64,000 nucleotides of DNA from Paracoccus caeni (GCF_016629665.1 NZ_JAEPRQ010000001.1:1302001-1366000); one strand, 5' to 3'; shown: positions 35,901-45,959, numbered from the stretch's first letter. Translations and numbers: made by a program. The notes: generated by a model from the sequence alone, not told the origin.

Positions 35901-36860
35901 ATGACCGAAGCCACAGCGCCGCAGCCACCGCGTCTTCGCCACCCCGAGAAGGCCCACCGCCCCGATCAGGTCCAGCCCAAGAAGCCTGACTGGATCCGGG
36001 TGAAGGCGCCGGTCTCGGAAGGGTACAAGCGCACGCGCGACATCATGAAGGAAAACCGCCTGACGACGGTCTGCGAAGAGGCGGGTTGTCCGAATGTCGG
36101 CGAATGCTGGTCGCAGGGCCATGCGACGATGATGATCATGGGCGAGATCTGCACCCGTGGCTGTTCCTTCTGCAATATTTCAACCGGCCGCCCGAACGCG
36201 CTGGACGTGTTCGAACCGGGCCGCGTCGCCCATGCCGTGCAGAAGCTGGATCTGAACCACGTGGTGATCACCTCGGTCGATCGCGACGATCTGGACGATG
36301 GCGGGGCAGAACATTTCGCCCAGACGATCCGCGCGATCCGCCACCGCTCGCCCAATTCGACCATCGAAGTGCTGACGCCGGATTTCCTGAAATCGAAGCC
36401 CGGTTCGCTGGAAGCCGTGGTCGAGGCGCGGCCGGATGTGTTCAACCACAATCTTGAAACCGTGCCGGGCCTCTATCCGTCGGTGCGCCCCGGCGCGCGT
36501 TATTTCCACAGCCTGCGGCTGTTGCAGCGGGTGAAGGAACTGGACCCGTCGATGTTCACCAAATCGGGGATCATGGTCGGTTTGGGCGAGGATCGTCAGG
36601 GCGTGTTGCAGGTCATGGACGACATGCGCGCCGCCGATATCGACTTCATGACTATCGGCCAATATCTGCAACCGACGCCCAAACATCACCGCGTCGACCG
36701 CTTTGTCACCCCCGAGGAATTCGCGGGCTACGAAAAGGCCGCTTTCGGCAAGGGTTTCCTGATGGTGTCGGCGACGCCGCTGACCCGGTCGTCCTATCAC
36801 GCAGGCGATGATTTCGCGCGACTTCGGGCGGCGCGGATGGAGAAACTGGGACGCGCATAA
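35901..36860 (+). CDS. lipA: Lipoyl synthase
   Basis: Radical-SAM enzyme that inserts two sulfurs into octanoyl groups on lipoyl-dependent proteins. 319 residues. It has both iron-sulfur motifs: the auxiliary cluster [12 protein letters not shown] near residue 67 and the radical-[11 protein letters not shown] near residue 92, plus [14 protein letters not shown] and the C-terminal RSSYHAG serine ligand region. AAAGGG precedes ATG 35901. It is the only lipoate gene in the window. Confidence 0.97.
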   Translation: MTEATAPQPPRLRHPEKAHRPDQVQPKKPDWIRVKAPVSEGYKRTRDIMKENRLTTVCEEAGCPNVGECWSQGHATMMIMGEICTRGCSFCNISTGRPNALDVFEPGRVAHAVQKLDLNHVVITSVDRDDLDDGGAEHFAQTIRAIRHRSPNSTIEVLTPDFLKSKPGSLEAVVEARPDVFNHNLETVPGLYPSVRPGARYFHSLRLLQRVKELDPSMFTKSGIMVGLGEDRQGVLQVMDDMRAADIDFMTIGQYLQPTPKHHRVDRFVTPEEFAGYEKAAFGKGFLMVSATPLTRSSYHAGDDFARLRAARMEKLGRA

Positions 36861-36925
36861 AAGCGCGTTTCGGGCGCATGGACACCCTTGCAAATTCCCC
36901 GCCATCGCCTTAGGCGGAGGACAGA

Positions 36926-37009
36926 GCCCGAGTGGCGGAATGGTAGACGCAGCGGATTCAAAATCCGCCGCCGCAAGGCATGTCGGTTCGAGTCCGACCT
37001 CGGGTACCA
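36926..37009 (+). tRNA. tRNA-Leu (CAA)
   Basis: An 84-nt type II tRNA: acceptor GCCCGAG pairing with CTCGGGT (G1-U72), discriminator A, encoded CCA, anticodon CAA in TTCAAAA, variable arm CCGCCGCAAGGCATG and T-loop TTCGAGT. It reads UUG. It stands between lipA and the convergent RTX gene. Confidence 0.95.
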
Positions 37010-37095
37010 AGGCTCTCCGATCAATGACATCCGATATGCGCGCGGTCCCTCGCGCGGGATGACCGGCGGCGACAGTGGCGCGCCGGTCCCCGTTG

Positions 37096-38970
37096 TCAGA
37101 CGAAGATGAAATCCGTCAGTGCCATTTGCCCGACGCCGTTCAACGTCGCGATCAGGATCGGGCTGTCCTCGGTGCCGTTGCCGTCGGCATCATACCACAG
37201 CCGTTTCGCGTCCTTTTCGAAGATCAGCGATGCCGCGCCGTTCGGGGCACGCGGATCGTCGGCATTGACCAGCCGCAGGTTGTCGCCGAAATCCGACCGA
37301 TCGAGGCGGATCTTGTCCTCACCCCTGCGGAAATCGGTGATGACATCGCCTTCCCAGTCATAGCCCGAAAAATCGATGAAATCGAAAATGTCGCTTCCGG
37401 CACCGCCGGTCAGCACATCCGCGCCGCCGCCGCCGACCAGAAAATCGTTGCCGCCACGTCCGTTCAGGTGATCGCTGCCACTTTCTCCGTGGAATATGTC
37501 CCGACCATTGGTGCCCGAGAAGCGGTCATCCTCTCTGGTGCCCCTCAGCACTTCGACATGGCGAAGGGTCTTGTTCAGGGCCAGCCCGTCGTTCAGCGAC
37601 TGACTGGCCAGATCGACGATGGCACCGATATCGGAGCTGTTGAATTGCACCGTATCCTTGCCCAAACCCCCGTCGATCAGCGCGCGATAGGGGGTGTTCG
37701 CATTGCCGTCAAAGCCGATCTGGAAGGTGTCATTGCCCTGATTGCCCAACAGCGTGTCATTGCCCGAATCGTGATAGAGATAGTCGTTGCCGGTGCCGCC
37801 CTCCAGCCGGTCATTGCCGCGCCCGCCATCAAGCGTGTCGTTGCCGCCGCCGCCTTTAAGCTGGTCATGGCCGTCATTGCCCTCTAGCCGGTCGGCGCGG
37901 TTCCAGCCGGTGATGATGTCGCGGCCGCTGCCGCCATCATAGTCCAGCACCTCCATATTCGCGATCCGGGTGCCGTTGGCGAATTCCTTCGCGGCAGGCG
38001 AAAAGTTCCAGCGGATCTCGACGCTGGTTTCGCTGAAATCGACGAACACCTTGTCGATACCGATGCCGCCATCGGCGCGGTCGTTCATGCCCATCGAGAT
38101 GGTGTCATTGCCAGCATGGCCGAACAGATGATCGCGGGCGGAATCGCTGTCTGAATAGGAAAGGTGGCTGTAAAGGGTGTCGTTGCCCAGACCTCCGTTC
38201 AGCGTATCGCTGCCCGAGCCGCCTTCCAGCGTGTCATTCCCGGAATCGCCGTTCAACAGGTCATTGCCGGTGCCGCCTTCCAGCCGGTCGTTCCCGGTTT
38301 CACCGAAAAGCCGGTCATTGCCGTCATCGCCATAAAGGTAGTCGCCGTCGCCGCCGCCCTCCAGCACGTCATTGCCGGCGTCGCCCGACAACTCGTCCCG
38401 GCCCATCCCGCCGCGCAGCGTGTCGTTGCCATTGCCGCCTTCAAGCGTGTCATCATTGATCCAGCCGATCAGACGGTCGGCATAGCGGGTGCCGACGATG
38501 TCGAAGGCCTCAATCTCGCGGAAGGAAAAGGCCCGGCTGTCGCCAAAGCGGATATTGACGGTGATCGTCGGATCTTTGATGCCGAAATTGATCGGGCCGG
38601 ACAGCAGGTCGAAATCCAGACGCAACAGATCGATGCCGTGCCCGCCACGGATCGTGTCGCCGGGCACCTCGCTCAGGGCGGTGGCGTCGAAAATGTCGTT
38701 TCCGGCGCCGCCCAGCAGCAGGTCGGCGCCTGCGCCACCGTTCAGATAATCGTCGCCATCTTCGCCATAAAGCGTATCGTTTCCGCCCTCGCCGTAGAGG
38801 TAGTCGCCCTGATGGCCGCCATACAGAATGTCATTGCCGATGCCGCCATAAAGCCAGTCGGTATCGAAACGACCCCGCAGCGTGTCGTTGCCGCCATATC
38901 CGTAGATGCTGTCGGAAAAATATGTGCCGTTGAGAGAATTCGCCGCAGCATTCCCTTCGATCCGCGCCAT
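37096..38970 (-). CDS. RTX calcium-binding repeat protein
   Basis: 624-residue acidic protein made largely of hemolysin-type nonapeptide repeats (pattern GGxGxDxLx). Repeats start near residue 10 and occur in blocks (GGNDTLYGEDGDDYLNGGAG; GGTGNDLLNGDSGNDTLEGG; GGRGNDRLEGGTGNDYL), separated by beta-rich linkers. Such proteins bind calcium outside the cell and are secreted by type I systems through an uncleaved C-terminal signal; here the C-terminus ends in hydrophobic DFIFV. No catalytic domain was recognised. No type I secretion genes are in the window. AGGAGG precedes the ATG. Confidence 0.93.
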   Translation of the reverse strand: MARIEGNAAANSLNGTYFSDSIYGYGGNDTLRGRFDTDWLYGGIGNDILYGGHQGDYLYGEGGNDTLYGEDGDDYLNGGAGADLLLGGAGNDIFDATALSEVPGDTIRGGHGIDLLRLDFDLLSGPINFGIKDPTITVNIRFGDSRAFSFREIEAFDIVGTRYADRLIGWINDDTLEGGNGNDTLRGGMGRDELSGDAGNDVLEGGGDGDYLYGDDGNDRLFGETGNDRLEGGTGNDLLNGDSGNDTLEGGSGSDTLNGGLGNDTLYSHLSYSDSDSARDHLFGHAGNDTISMGMNDRADGGIGIDKVFVDFSETSVEIRWNFSPAAKEFANGTRIANMEVLDYDGGSGRDIITGWNRADRLEGNDGHDQLKGGGGNDTLDGGRGNDRLEGGTGNDYLYHDSGNDTLLGNQGNDTFQIGFDGNANTPYRALIDGGLGKDTVQFNSSDIGAIVDLASQSLNDGLALNKTLRHVEVLRGTREDDRFSGTNGRDIFHGESGSDHLNGRGGNDFLVGGGGADVLTGGAGSDIFDFIDFSGYDWEGDVITDFRRGEDKIRLDRSDFGDNLRLVNADDPRAPNGAASLIFEKDAKRLWYDADGNGTEDSPILIATLNGVGQMALTDFIFV

Positions 38971-39147
38971 GATTGCCTCCTTCTCCGTTAGGTTCCGATT
39001 GGGCCGGTCGCGGCGCCTCATGTCAATTTGATAGAAGACAGCAGGCGATTCCAAGCCGATGGCCGGAATCGACAAAAACGCCTTGCGTCCGCGTGCTGCA
39101 GGTCAAGAATGGGGCGGAAGGGTGTTTCGACACGAAAGGCTGGTATC

Positions 39148-40203
39148 ATGGAAGATCTTCACGCGACCGAACCCCGGCTGACCTCGCTGTCGCATGGCGG
39201 CGGCTGCGGCTGCAAGATCGCGCCGGGCGTGCTGACCGGGCTGTTGCGCGGGACCGCGATGCTGCCGGTGCCCGAGGCGCTGATGGTCGGGATCGAGACC
39301 TCGGACGATGCGGCGGTTTACCGGCTGAACGACCGGCAGGCGCTGGTGGCGACGACGGATTTCTTTATGCCGATTGTCGATGATCCGCTGGATTTCGGAC
39401 GGATTGCGGCGACCAATGCGATCAGCGATGTCTATGCGATGGGCGCGACGCCGATCATGGCCTTGTCGCTGGTCGGCATGCCGATCAACACGCTGTCGGG
39501 CGAGACGATCTCGAAAATCCTTGAGGGTGGGGCGATGGCTTGTCGCGATGCGGGGATACCGATCGGCGGCGGCCATACCATCGACTCGGTCGAGGCGATT
39601 TATGGGCTGGTCGCCATGGGGATCGTCGATCCGGCCGAGGTGAAGCGCAATTCCGGCGCAAGGCCCGGCGATGTTCTGGTTCTGGGTAAGCCGATTGGCG
39701 TCGGCATCATGTCGGCGGCGCTGAAGAAGGAAAAGCTGGGCGCGGATGGTTATGCCCGGATGATCGCGGCGACGACGCGGTTGAACAAGGCCGGGCCGGA
39801 TCTTGCGAAGCTGCCGGGGGTTCATGCGATGACCGATGTGACCGGCTTCGGGCTGGCCGGTCATGCGCTGGAAATGGCGCGCGGATCGGGTTGCGAATTG
39901 CGGCTGGACTGGGCTGCCGTGCCTCTGCTTCAAGGCGCGCGGGATCTGGCGCAGGCGGGTTATGTCACCGGCGCGTCGGGGCGCAACTGGGCTAGCTACG
40001 GCGCCGATGTGGTTCTGCCCGAGGGGTTTGCCGAAATCGACCGCGCGCTTCTCAGCGATCCGCAGACCAGCGGCGGTTTGCTGGTCGCCTGTGATGAGGC
40101 GAGCGCGGCTGAGGTGTTGGCGATTTTCCACGATCACGGCTTTGATGAGGTCGCGGTGATCGGGCAGGTGGCGGAAGGCGCGGGGCGGCTGGTCCTGCGC
40201 TAA
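39148..40203 (+). CDS. selD: Selenide, water dikinase
   Basis: Makes selenophosphate from selenide and ATP for selenocysteine tRNA or selenouridine. 351 residues. The active-site region is LSHGGGCGCKIAPGVL near residue 17, with cysteine (not selenocysteine) at the catalytic position and the essential lysine next to it. The ATP-binding domain follows (GIETSDDAAVYRLND; VATTDFFMPIVDDPLDFGRI), along with GGHTIDSVEAIYGL and MTDVTGFGLAGHALEMA. AAAGG precedes the ATG. selA, selB and ybbB are not in the window. Confidence 0.96.
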   Translation: MEDLHATEPRLTSLSHGGGCGCKIAPGVLTGLLRGTAMLPVPEALMVGIETSDDAAVYRLNDRQALVATTDFFMPIVDDPLDFGRIAATNAISDVYAMGATPIMALSLVGMPINTLSGETISKILEGGAMACRDAGIPIGGGHTIDSVEAIYGLVAMGIVDPAEVKRNSGARPGDVLVLGKPIGVGIMSAALKKEKLGADGYARMIAATTRLNKAGPDLAKLPGVHAMTDVTGFGLAGHALEMARGSGCELRLDWAAVPLLQGARDLAQAGYVTGASGRNWASYGADVVLPEGFAEIDRALLSDPQTSGGLLVACDEASAAEVLAIFHDHGFDEVAVIGQVAEGAGRLVLR

Positions 40204-40238
40204 GATCGCGGTCGCTACGGTATTTGGACAACGAAGAA

Positions 40239-40270
40239 GCGGCCCGGCGTTTTCGCGTCGGGCCGTTTTT
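40239..40270 (+). terminator. Terminator after selD
   Basis: CGGCCCGGCG pairs with CGTCGGGCCG around a TTTTCG loop, followed by TTTTT. It lies between selD and the convergent oppF end and may serve both. Confidence 0.88.
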
Positions 40271-40272
40271 GG

Positions 40273-41298
40273 TCAGGCAGCCTCGGTGCGGCGGGCGCGG
40301 GCGATTTCGGTTTCGGTCAGCGGGCCGGGGAAGTGGCAGGCGACCTGATGATCGCCAAGGCTGAGGGCAGGGGCCTCGGTCGCGCAGCGGGCCTCGGCCC
40401 GCGGGCAGCGGGTGCGGAAGACGCAGCCCGAAGGCGGGTTCAAGGGCGAGGGCAGGTCGCCTTTCAGCGGCACCACGCTGGCCACCGGATCGTAATCCGG
40501 GTCGGGGACCGGCACCGCCGATAGCAGTGCCTGCGTATAGGGGTGCTGCGGGTGGGCGTAGAGATCGTCGGAAGAGGCGATCTCCATCACCTTGCCCAGA
40601 TAGAGGACCATCACCCGGTCGCTGATATGTTTCACCACCGAAAGATCGTGGGCGATGAAGACCAGCGACAGGCCCAGTTCCTTTTGCAGCCGGATCAGCA
40701 GGTTGATCACCTGCGCCTGAATCGACACGTCCAGCGCCGAGACGGGTTCGTCACAGATAATCAGCTTCGGCTCGACGATCAGCGCGCGGGCGATGCCGAT
40801 GCGCTGGCATTGCCCACCGCTGAACTCGTGCGGGTAGCGGTTGATCTGGTTCGGCAGCAGCCCGACCTTTTCCATCATCGCCTTCACCCGCTCTTTCACC
40901 TCGGCGCGTTTCAGGTTCGGGTGGTGGGTGGTCAGCGGCTCGGCGATGATCTGGCCCACGGTCATCCGCGGGTTCAGCGAGGCCAGCGGATCCTGAAACA
41001 CCATCTGGATATCGCTGCGATATTTCATCATCTGCCGGGGAGAGAGTGAGATCAGATCCTTGCCGTCGATCCATTCGGCCTTTCCCGTCGCCGGGACCAG
41101 ACCGATCAGGGCGCGGGCCAGGGTCGATTTTCCGCAACCGGATTCGCCGACGATGCCCAGCGTCTCGCCGGGATTCAGGGTGAAATCCACGCCACCAACG
41201 GCGCGCAACTGCTTTGGCTTGTGCCACGGCATCGCGCCCGAGGACTGGATCTGGAAGGTGACCCGCAGGTCGCGCACGTCTAGCAGGGGTCTGGTCAT
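40273..41298 (-). CDS. oppF: Oligopeptide ABC transporter, ATP-binding protein OppF
   Basis: 341-residue ATPase of a peptide importer. Walker A is VGESGCGKSTLARAL near residue 52, the signature is EFSGGQCQRIGIARAL and Walker B is LIICDEPVSALD. A C-terminal Opp-type extension contains the cysteine-rich PPSGCVFRTRCP, the iron-sulfur/zinc-like motif common in OppD/OppF. The ATG overlaps the oppD stop by four bases. It is the last gene of the oppABCDF operon. Confidence 0.94.
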   Translation of the reverse strand: MTRPLLDVRDLRVTFQIQSSGAMPWHKPKQLRAVGGVDFTLNPGETLGIVGESGCGKSTLARALIGLVPATGKAEWIDGKDLISLSPRQMMKYRSDIQMVFQDPLASLNPRMTVGQIIAEPLTTHHPNLKRAEVKERVKAMMEKVGLLPNQINRYPHEFSGGQCQRIGIARALIVEPKLIICDEPVSALDVSIQAQVINLLIRLQKELGLSLVFIAHDLSVVKHISDRVMVLYLGKVMEIASSDDLYAHPQHPYTQALLSAVPVPDPDYDPVASVVPLKGDLPSPLNPPSGCVFRTRCPRAEARCATEAPALSLGDHQVACHFPGPLTETEIARARRTEAA

Positions 41299-42407
41299 GG
41301 CTGATCCACCTTGCTTGAGGTTCCGGCAACGCCCGCGCCGCCGATGATCGCATCGGCAATTGGCGCGGGGGTAATGTCGTCATCGTCGATATCGCCCGCC
41401 GGCGGCTCGACCTCGGAAAGATGCACCGTGGCGCGACCGCCGCGCACATCGTTCAGCGGCGCGAAACAGGCGCGGGCGCGGCCCTTGGCAAAGTCTTCCA
41501 GCGGCGGGGCCAGATGGGCGCATTCCTCGCGACGGTAGGAACAGCGTGGCTCAAAGGCGCAGCCCTCGGGCGGGCGGCTCATATTCGGGGGCGAGCCGGG
41601 GATGGCTGCCAATTCCTCATCGCCGTGATCGATGCGGGGGATCGCCGCCAGCAGCCCCTGCGTATAGGGATGGGCCGGATCGGTGAAAAGCGGGCCGACC
41701 GGGCCGGTCTCGCGGATGCGGCCGCCATACATGACCGCCACCCGCTCGCATGACCCCGCGACGACGCCAAGATCATGGGTGATCAGGATCATCGCCATGC
41801 CGAATTCGGTCTGCAATTCCGCCAGAAGCGCCATGATCTGCGCCTGCACCGTCACGTCCAGCGCCGTTGTCGGCTCATCCGCGATCAACAGTTTCGGACG
41901 GCAGAGCAGCGCCATCGCGATCATCACCCGCTGCCGCATCCCGCCCGAAAATTCGTGCGGATAAAGGTTCACCCGCGCTCGTGCATCGGGGATACGCACC
42001 GCGTCCAGCATCCGGGCGGATTCCGCCACGGCGGCCTTTTTCGACATGCCCTTGTGCAGGGTCAGCACCTCGGCCATCTGATCGGCGACCCGCATATAGG
42101 GGTTCAGCGAGGTCATCGGGTCCTGAAAGATCATGGCAATCTTTTCGGCGCGGATCTTGTTGATCACCTTCGGCGGCGTGTTCAGGATCTGCTGCCCGTC
42201 GAAAGTGACCATGCCAGAGGCCGTGCCGTTTCGCGCCAGAAGCCCCATGATGGCAAAGGAGAGTTGCGATTTGCCGCTGCCGGATTCGCCGACGATGCCG
42301 ACGGTCTCACCGGCATCCACGTCCAGATTGACCTGATTGACGGCATGAACCTCGCCATCATTGGTGCGGAAGCGGACCGACAGATCCCTGAGTTCAAGCA
42401 AAGCCAT
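41295..42407 (-). CDS. oppD: Oligopeptide ABC transporter, ATP-binding protein OppD
   Basis: 370-residue ATPase partner of OppF. Walker [16 protein letters not shown], signature [15 protein letters not shown], Walker [13 protein letters not shown], and the C-terminal [14 protein letters not shown] motif. An extra C-terminal stretch of about 40 acidic residues ([14 protein letters not shown]) goes beyond the usual end. ATG 42407 follows AAGGAGCGCTGAC, whose TGA ends oppC. Confidence 0.94.
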   Translation of the reverse strand: MALLELRDLSVRFRTNDGEVHAVNQVNLDVDAGETVGIVGESGSGKSQLSFAIMGLLARNGTASGMVTFDGQQILNTPPKVINKIRAEKIAMIFQDPMTSLNPYMRVADQMAEVLTLHKGMSKKAAVAESARMLDAVRIPDARARVNLYPHEFSGGMRQRVMIAMALLCRPKLLIADEPTTALDVTVQAQIMALLAELQTEFGMAMILITHDLGVVAGSCERVAVMYGGRIRETGPVGPLFTDPAHPYTQGLLAAIPRIDHGDEELAAIPGSPPNMSRPPEGCAFEPRCSYRREECAHLAPPLEDFAKGRARACFAPLNDVRGGRATVHLSEVEPPAGDIDDDDITPAPIADAIIGGAGVAGTSSKVDQP

Positions 42408-42408
42408 G

Positions 42409-43335
42409 TCAGCGCTCCTTCGGGTCAAGTGCATCACGAAGCCCGTCTCCGACGAAGAAGAAGCCGAAGAGGGTGATGCAGAAGAAGAACAGCGGGAAGG
42501 CCAGTTGCCACAGAGTGCCGTAGTTGATCGTGCCAGCCCCTTCCGAGATCAGCGCGCCCCATGAGGTCAGCGGTTCCTGAACGCCAAGGCCAAGGAAGCT
42601 GATGAAGCTTTCGGTCAGGATCATCAGCGGCACCAGAAGCGTCGCATAGACCGCCACCACGCCCAGAAGGTTCGGGACGATATGGCGAATGATGATCTTC
42701 CAGCCGGGAACGCCGGTGGCACGGGCCGCCTCGATGAACTCTCGGTTCTTCAGGCTCAGGGTCTGGCCGCGGACGATCCGGCTCATATCCAGCCACGAGA
42801 TCAGGCCGATGCCAAGAAACAGCATCGACATCGACCGCCCGAACATCACCAACAGCAGGATCAGCACGAACATATAGGGGATCGACATCAGGATATCGAC
42901 GGCGCGCATCATCAACTGATCGGTGCGCCCGCCGAAATAGCCCGCCGTTGCGCCGTATAGCGTGCCGACGATCACCGCGATGGCCGCGCCGACGATGCCC
43001 ACCATCAGCGAGATCTGCGTGCCCTGAACGGTGCGCGAATAAAGGTCGCGCCCCAGATCGTCGGTGCCGAAGTAATGCCCGTTCTCCAGCGAGGGCATGC
43101 CCATCGTGGTGACCTGACCCATGACGTTGAAATCAAGCTCTTCGTTCGACCAGACGGCGAAGGAATTGCCGAAGATCGCGAACAGCCCGACAAGGATCAG
43201 GATGATCAGCCCGGCCATTGCGGCCTTGTTGCGGAAGAAACGCTTGCGCGCATCGGCCCATGGGCTGCGGCCCTTGACCTCGTCCTTGGACATGCGGGCG
43301 GCGAGGGATTGCATCTTGCTTTGCTCGATGATCAT
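42409..43335 (-). CDS. oppC: Oligopeptide ABC transporter permease OppC
   Basis: 308-residue inner-membrane permease with six hydrophobic segments (first at about residues 40-62) and the conserved EAA loop REFIEAARATGVPGWKIIIR near residue 205. The periplasmic segment GTDDLGRDLYSR is typical of OppC/DppC proteins. It starts three bases after the oppB stop. Confidence 0.94.
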   Translation of the reverse strand: MIIEQSKMQSLAARMSKDEVKGRSPWADARKRFFRNKAAMAGLIILILVGLFAIFGNSFAVWSNEELDFNVMGQVTTMGMPSLENGHYFGTDDLGRDLYSRTVQGTQISLMVGIVGAAIAVIVGTLYGATAGYFGGRTDQLMMRAVDILMSIPYMFVLILLLVMFGRSMSMLFLGIGLISWLDMSRIVRGQTLSLKNREFIEAARATGVPGWKIIIRHIVPNLLGVVAVYATLLVPLMILTESFISFLGLGVQEPLTSWGALISEGAGTINYGTLWQLAFPLFFFCITLFGFFFVGDGLRDALDPKER

Positions 43336-43338
43336 GGC

Positions 43339-44262
43339 TCAATACCTGATCTTCGGGTCGATCCACGCATAGAGGATATCGACGACAAGGTTGAAGAGGA
43401 TGGTCAGCGCGCCGACCAGAATGGTCACGCCCATCATCACGGCATAATCGCGGTTCAGCGCGCTATCGACGAACGCCTTCCCGATCCCGCCGGTCGAGAA
43501 GTAGATATCGATCACCACCGATCCGGTGATCATCGACACGAAAACCGGGCCAAGATAGCTGATCACCGGCAGCATCGCCGGTTTCAGCGCATGGCGGATG
43601 ATCACCCGATGTTCCGGCATGCCCTTGGCGCGGGCGGTGCGGATATGGTTCGAGCCCAGCACCTCCAGCATCGACGACCGGGTGATCCGCGCGATCGAGG
43701 CCATGTAGCTGGTCGAAAGCGCGATGACCGGCATGACCCAGAAGCTGGGGTCGTTGAAGCTCCAGCCACCGCCGGGCAGCATCCGATACCAGAGGGTGAA
43801 CACCAGAACGAGGATCGGCGCCATGACGAAATTCGGCAGCACCTGCGCGCCGATCGAGATGCCGACGGCCAGATAATCCACCCAGCTATTGTGCCAGATG
43901 GCCGCGACCACGCCCAAGGCGACGCCGGTGACGACGGCGGCCACGAAAGCCAGCGTGCCATAGGTCAGCGTCACCGGGAAACCGGCGGCGATCAACTGGT
44001 TCACGGTCCGGTCGGGATAGACGAAGCTGGGACCGAAATCGAAATGGGCGATGATGCCCCAGACATAGCTAATGATCTGCCGCCATAGCGGCTGATCCAG
44101 CCCGTATTTCTCGTTAAGATTTGCCAGCACCTGCGCAGGCAGTTCCCGTTCCTGCGAGAACGGTCCCCCCGGTGCAAGGTGCATCAGTAGAAAGGAAAAG
44201 ACGATCAGCAGAAGTAGCGTAGGTATCGCCACCGCCAGCCGTCGCATCACATATGCGAACAT
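43339..44262 (-). CDS. oppB: Oligopeptide ABC transporter permease OppB
   Basis: 307-residue inner-membrane permease. The N-terminus RRLAVAIPTLLLLIVFSFLL and the Pro/Gly segment HLAPGGPFSQER are classic OppB. The EAA loop NHIRTARAKGMPEHRVIIRH is near residue 205. Six hydrophobic segments. It is separated from oppA by a strong hairpin. Confidence 0.94.
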   Translation of the reverse strand: MFAYVMRRLAVAIPTLLLLIVFSFLLMHLAPGGPFSQERELPAQVLANLNEKYGLDQPLWRQIISYVWGIIAHFDFGPSFVYPDRTVNQLIAAGFPVTLTYGTLAFVAAVVTGVALGVVAAIWHNSWVDYLAVGISIGAQVLPNFVMAPILVLVFTLWYRMLPGGGWSFNDPSFWVMPVIALSTSYMASIARITRSSMLEVLGSNHIRTARAKGMPEHRVIIRHALKPAMLPVISYLGPVFVSMITGSVVIDIYFSTGGIGKAFVDSALNRDYAVMMGVTILVGALTILFNLVVDILYAWIDPKIRY

Positions 44263-44307
44263 CGGTGCAGCCTCCCTGCAAGGGGTCGTCAGCGTCTATG
44301 CGTTTGA

Positions 44308-44334
44308 ACCGGAAGGGGGTGTTCCCCTTCCGGT
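44308..44334 (-). terminator. Hairpin between oppA and oppB
   Basis: Near-perfect stem ACCGGAAGGGG / CCCCTTCCGGT without a clear U-run on the minus strand. In solute-binding-protein operons such a hairpin usually stabilises the binding-protein mRNA and attenuates the permease genes. Confidence 0.7.
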
Positions 44335-44354
44335 ATAGCACGGTTTTGTCGGAA

Positions 44355-45959
44355 TTACTCGGCGACCCGATACATGTCCTTGGCGTACCAGCTGCTCATC
44401 ACGTTCTCGAGCGGGACCCCACGGATATCGGGCTTGATCATCTGCGCCATGGCGTAGTGATAGGTCGGCGCCAGAGCCATATCCTGAATCAGGATCGCCT
44501 CGGCCTGTTTGTAAAGATCGTTCGGGTTTTCAGCGGTGGCGGCATCCGCCAGAAGCTGGTCATATTCCGCGTTCGACCACTTGCCTTGGTTATAGCCGCC
44601 GGTGCGGAAGTAATCGAGGAAGCTCGACGCTTCGTTATAATCGGCGCACCACGCATAGCGGGCCACCTCGAAATCCTGATTGTTCAGGCGGTCGATATGG
44701 ACCTTCCATTCATAGTTGTTCAGCGTCGCGTTGACGCCGATTGCCTTCCAGAACTGCTGCACGGCAATCGCCAGCTTCCGGTGATCTTCCGACGTATTGT
44801 ACTGGATCGACAGGCTCAGCGGATTGTCGGGGCCATAGCCCGCCTCTTCCAGCAGTGCCTTGGCCTTCTCGATCCGCTCGGCCTGGGTCCATTCCGACAT
44901 CTCGATCTCGGGGGCCTCATAGCCTTCGGTCGCCCAATGGGTCCAGTAATAGGCCGGACGTTGGCCGCCTTGCAGCACGCGGTCCACGATGATGTCGCGG
45001 TCGATACCATAGGCCAAGGCCTGCCGGACGCGCAGATCCTTCAGCGCCTCGGGGCCCTTGTCCGAGAGGTTGAAGAGATAGGCGTAGGAACAGGACCACG
45101 GCGCCGAAACCGCCTCATCCGGGTATTCTTCCAGCAATTGCGGGAAGCGACCGGCGGGCAGGGTGTTCATCCAGTCGATCTCGCCCGCCAAATAGCGGGT
45201 CAGGCCGATATTCTGGTCGTTGACGGTGACAAAGCGGACGGTGTCGATGATCGTCTCGTCATTGTTCCAGTAATTCTCGTTGCGGACAGCGACGCCCTCG
45301 ACGCCCAGATCGTGGCTTTCCAGCTTATAGGCGCCATTGCTGACCATCTTGCCGGGTTGGGTCCATGCGTCACCCTCGGCCTCGATCACCTTTTGCGGGG
45401 TGGGATAGGTGGTGGCATGCGACAGCGTCTTCAGGAAATAGGGGGTCGGCTTGGTCAGCTTCACTTCCAGCGTGTGATCGTCAACTGCGGTCACGCCCAG
45501 CGTATCGGGGGCAGCCTCGCCCTTCACGATTTCCGAGGCGCTGACGATGTTCATCAGCTCCATGAACCACGCATATTCCGACGCGGTCGCCGGATCGACG
45601 GCGCGGCGCCATGCATAGACAAAGTCATTCGCGGTGACCGGATCGCCATTCGACCAGTTGGAGTCACGCAATTTGAACGTGTAGGTCATGCCGTCATCGC
45701 TCATCTCGTAGCTTTCGGCGACACCGGGGATCATTGCCCCGGTTGCATCCTCGTTCATCAGGCCCTCGAACAATTGCCGGATCATGTCCGAGTCTGTTCT
45801 GGACGAGGTCAATTGCGGATCAAGGGATTTGAAAGCGTCGAGGATCCAGAAGCTAAGCGACTGATTATCCGAAAGGGTCTCGCCCTCTGCGGGCTGGGCG
45901 GCATAGGCGGGAAGGGCAAGTGTGGCGACAAGCGCCGTGGTCGCGAAAAGCTTCGTCAT
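44355..45959 (-). CDS. oppA: Oligopeptide ABC transporter, periplasmic binding protein OppA
   Basis: 534-residue periplasmic peptide-binding protein. Signal peptide residues 1-20 (LFATTALVATLALPAYAA). The family signature region is GDPVTANDFVYAWRRAVDP near residue 105, and the C-terminal APTYHYAMAQMIKPDIRG is typical. It lies first in the operon with ACAGGAGGAGTCGCC before the ATG. Likely substrate: short peptides of mixed sequence, taken up for carbon and nitrogen or for cell-wall recycling. Confidence 0.94.
   Translation of the reverse strand: MTKLFATTALVATLALPAYAAQPAEGETLSDNQSLSFWILDAFKSLDPQLTSSRTDSDMIRQLFEGLMNEDATGAMIPGVAESYEMSDDGMTYTFKLRDSNWSNGDPVTANDFVYAWRRAVDPATASEYAWFMELMNIVSASEIVKGEAAPDTLGVTAVDDHTLEVKLTKPTPYFLKTLSHATTYPTPQKVIEAEGDAWTQPGKMVSNGAYKLESHDLGVEGVAVRNENYWNNDETIIDTVRFVTVNDQNIGLTRYLAGEIDWMNTLPAGRFPQLLEEYPDEAVSAPWSCSYAYLFNLSDKGPEALKDLRVRQALAYGIDRDIIVDRVLQGGQRPAYYWTHWATEGYEAPEIEMSEWTQAERIEKAKALLEEAGYGPDNPLSLSIQYNTSEDHRKLAIAVQQFWKAIGVNATLNNYEWKVHIDRLNNQDFEVARYAWCADYNEASSFLDYFRTGGYNQGKWSNAEYDQLLADAATAENPNDLYKQAEAILIQDMALAPTYHYAMAQMIKPDIRGVPLENVMSSWYAKDMYRVAE

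Noticed and set aside
37096..38970. CRISPR-like repeat array inside the RTX gene
   Set aside because: The DNA repeats are codons of GGxGxDxLx protein repeats; spacing and variation follow the protein pattern, not repeat-spacer units.
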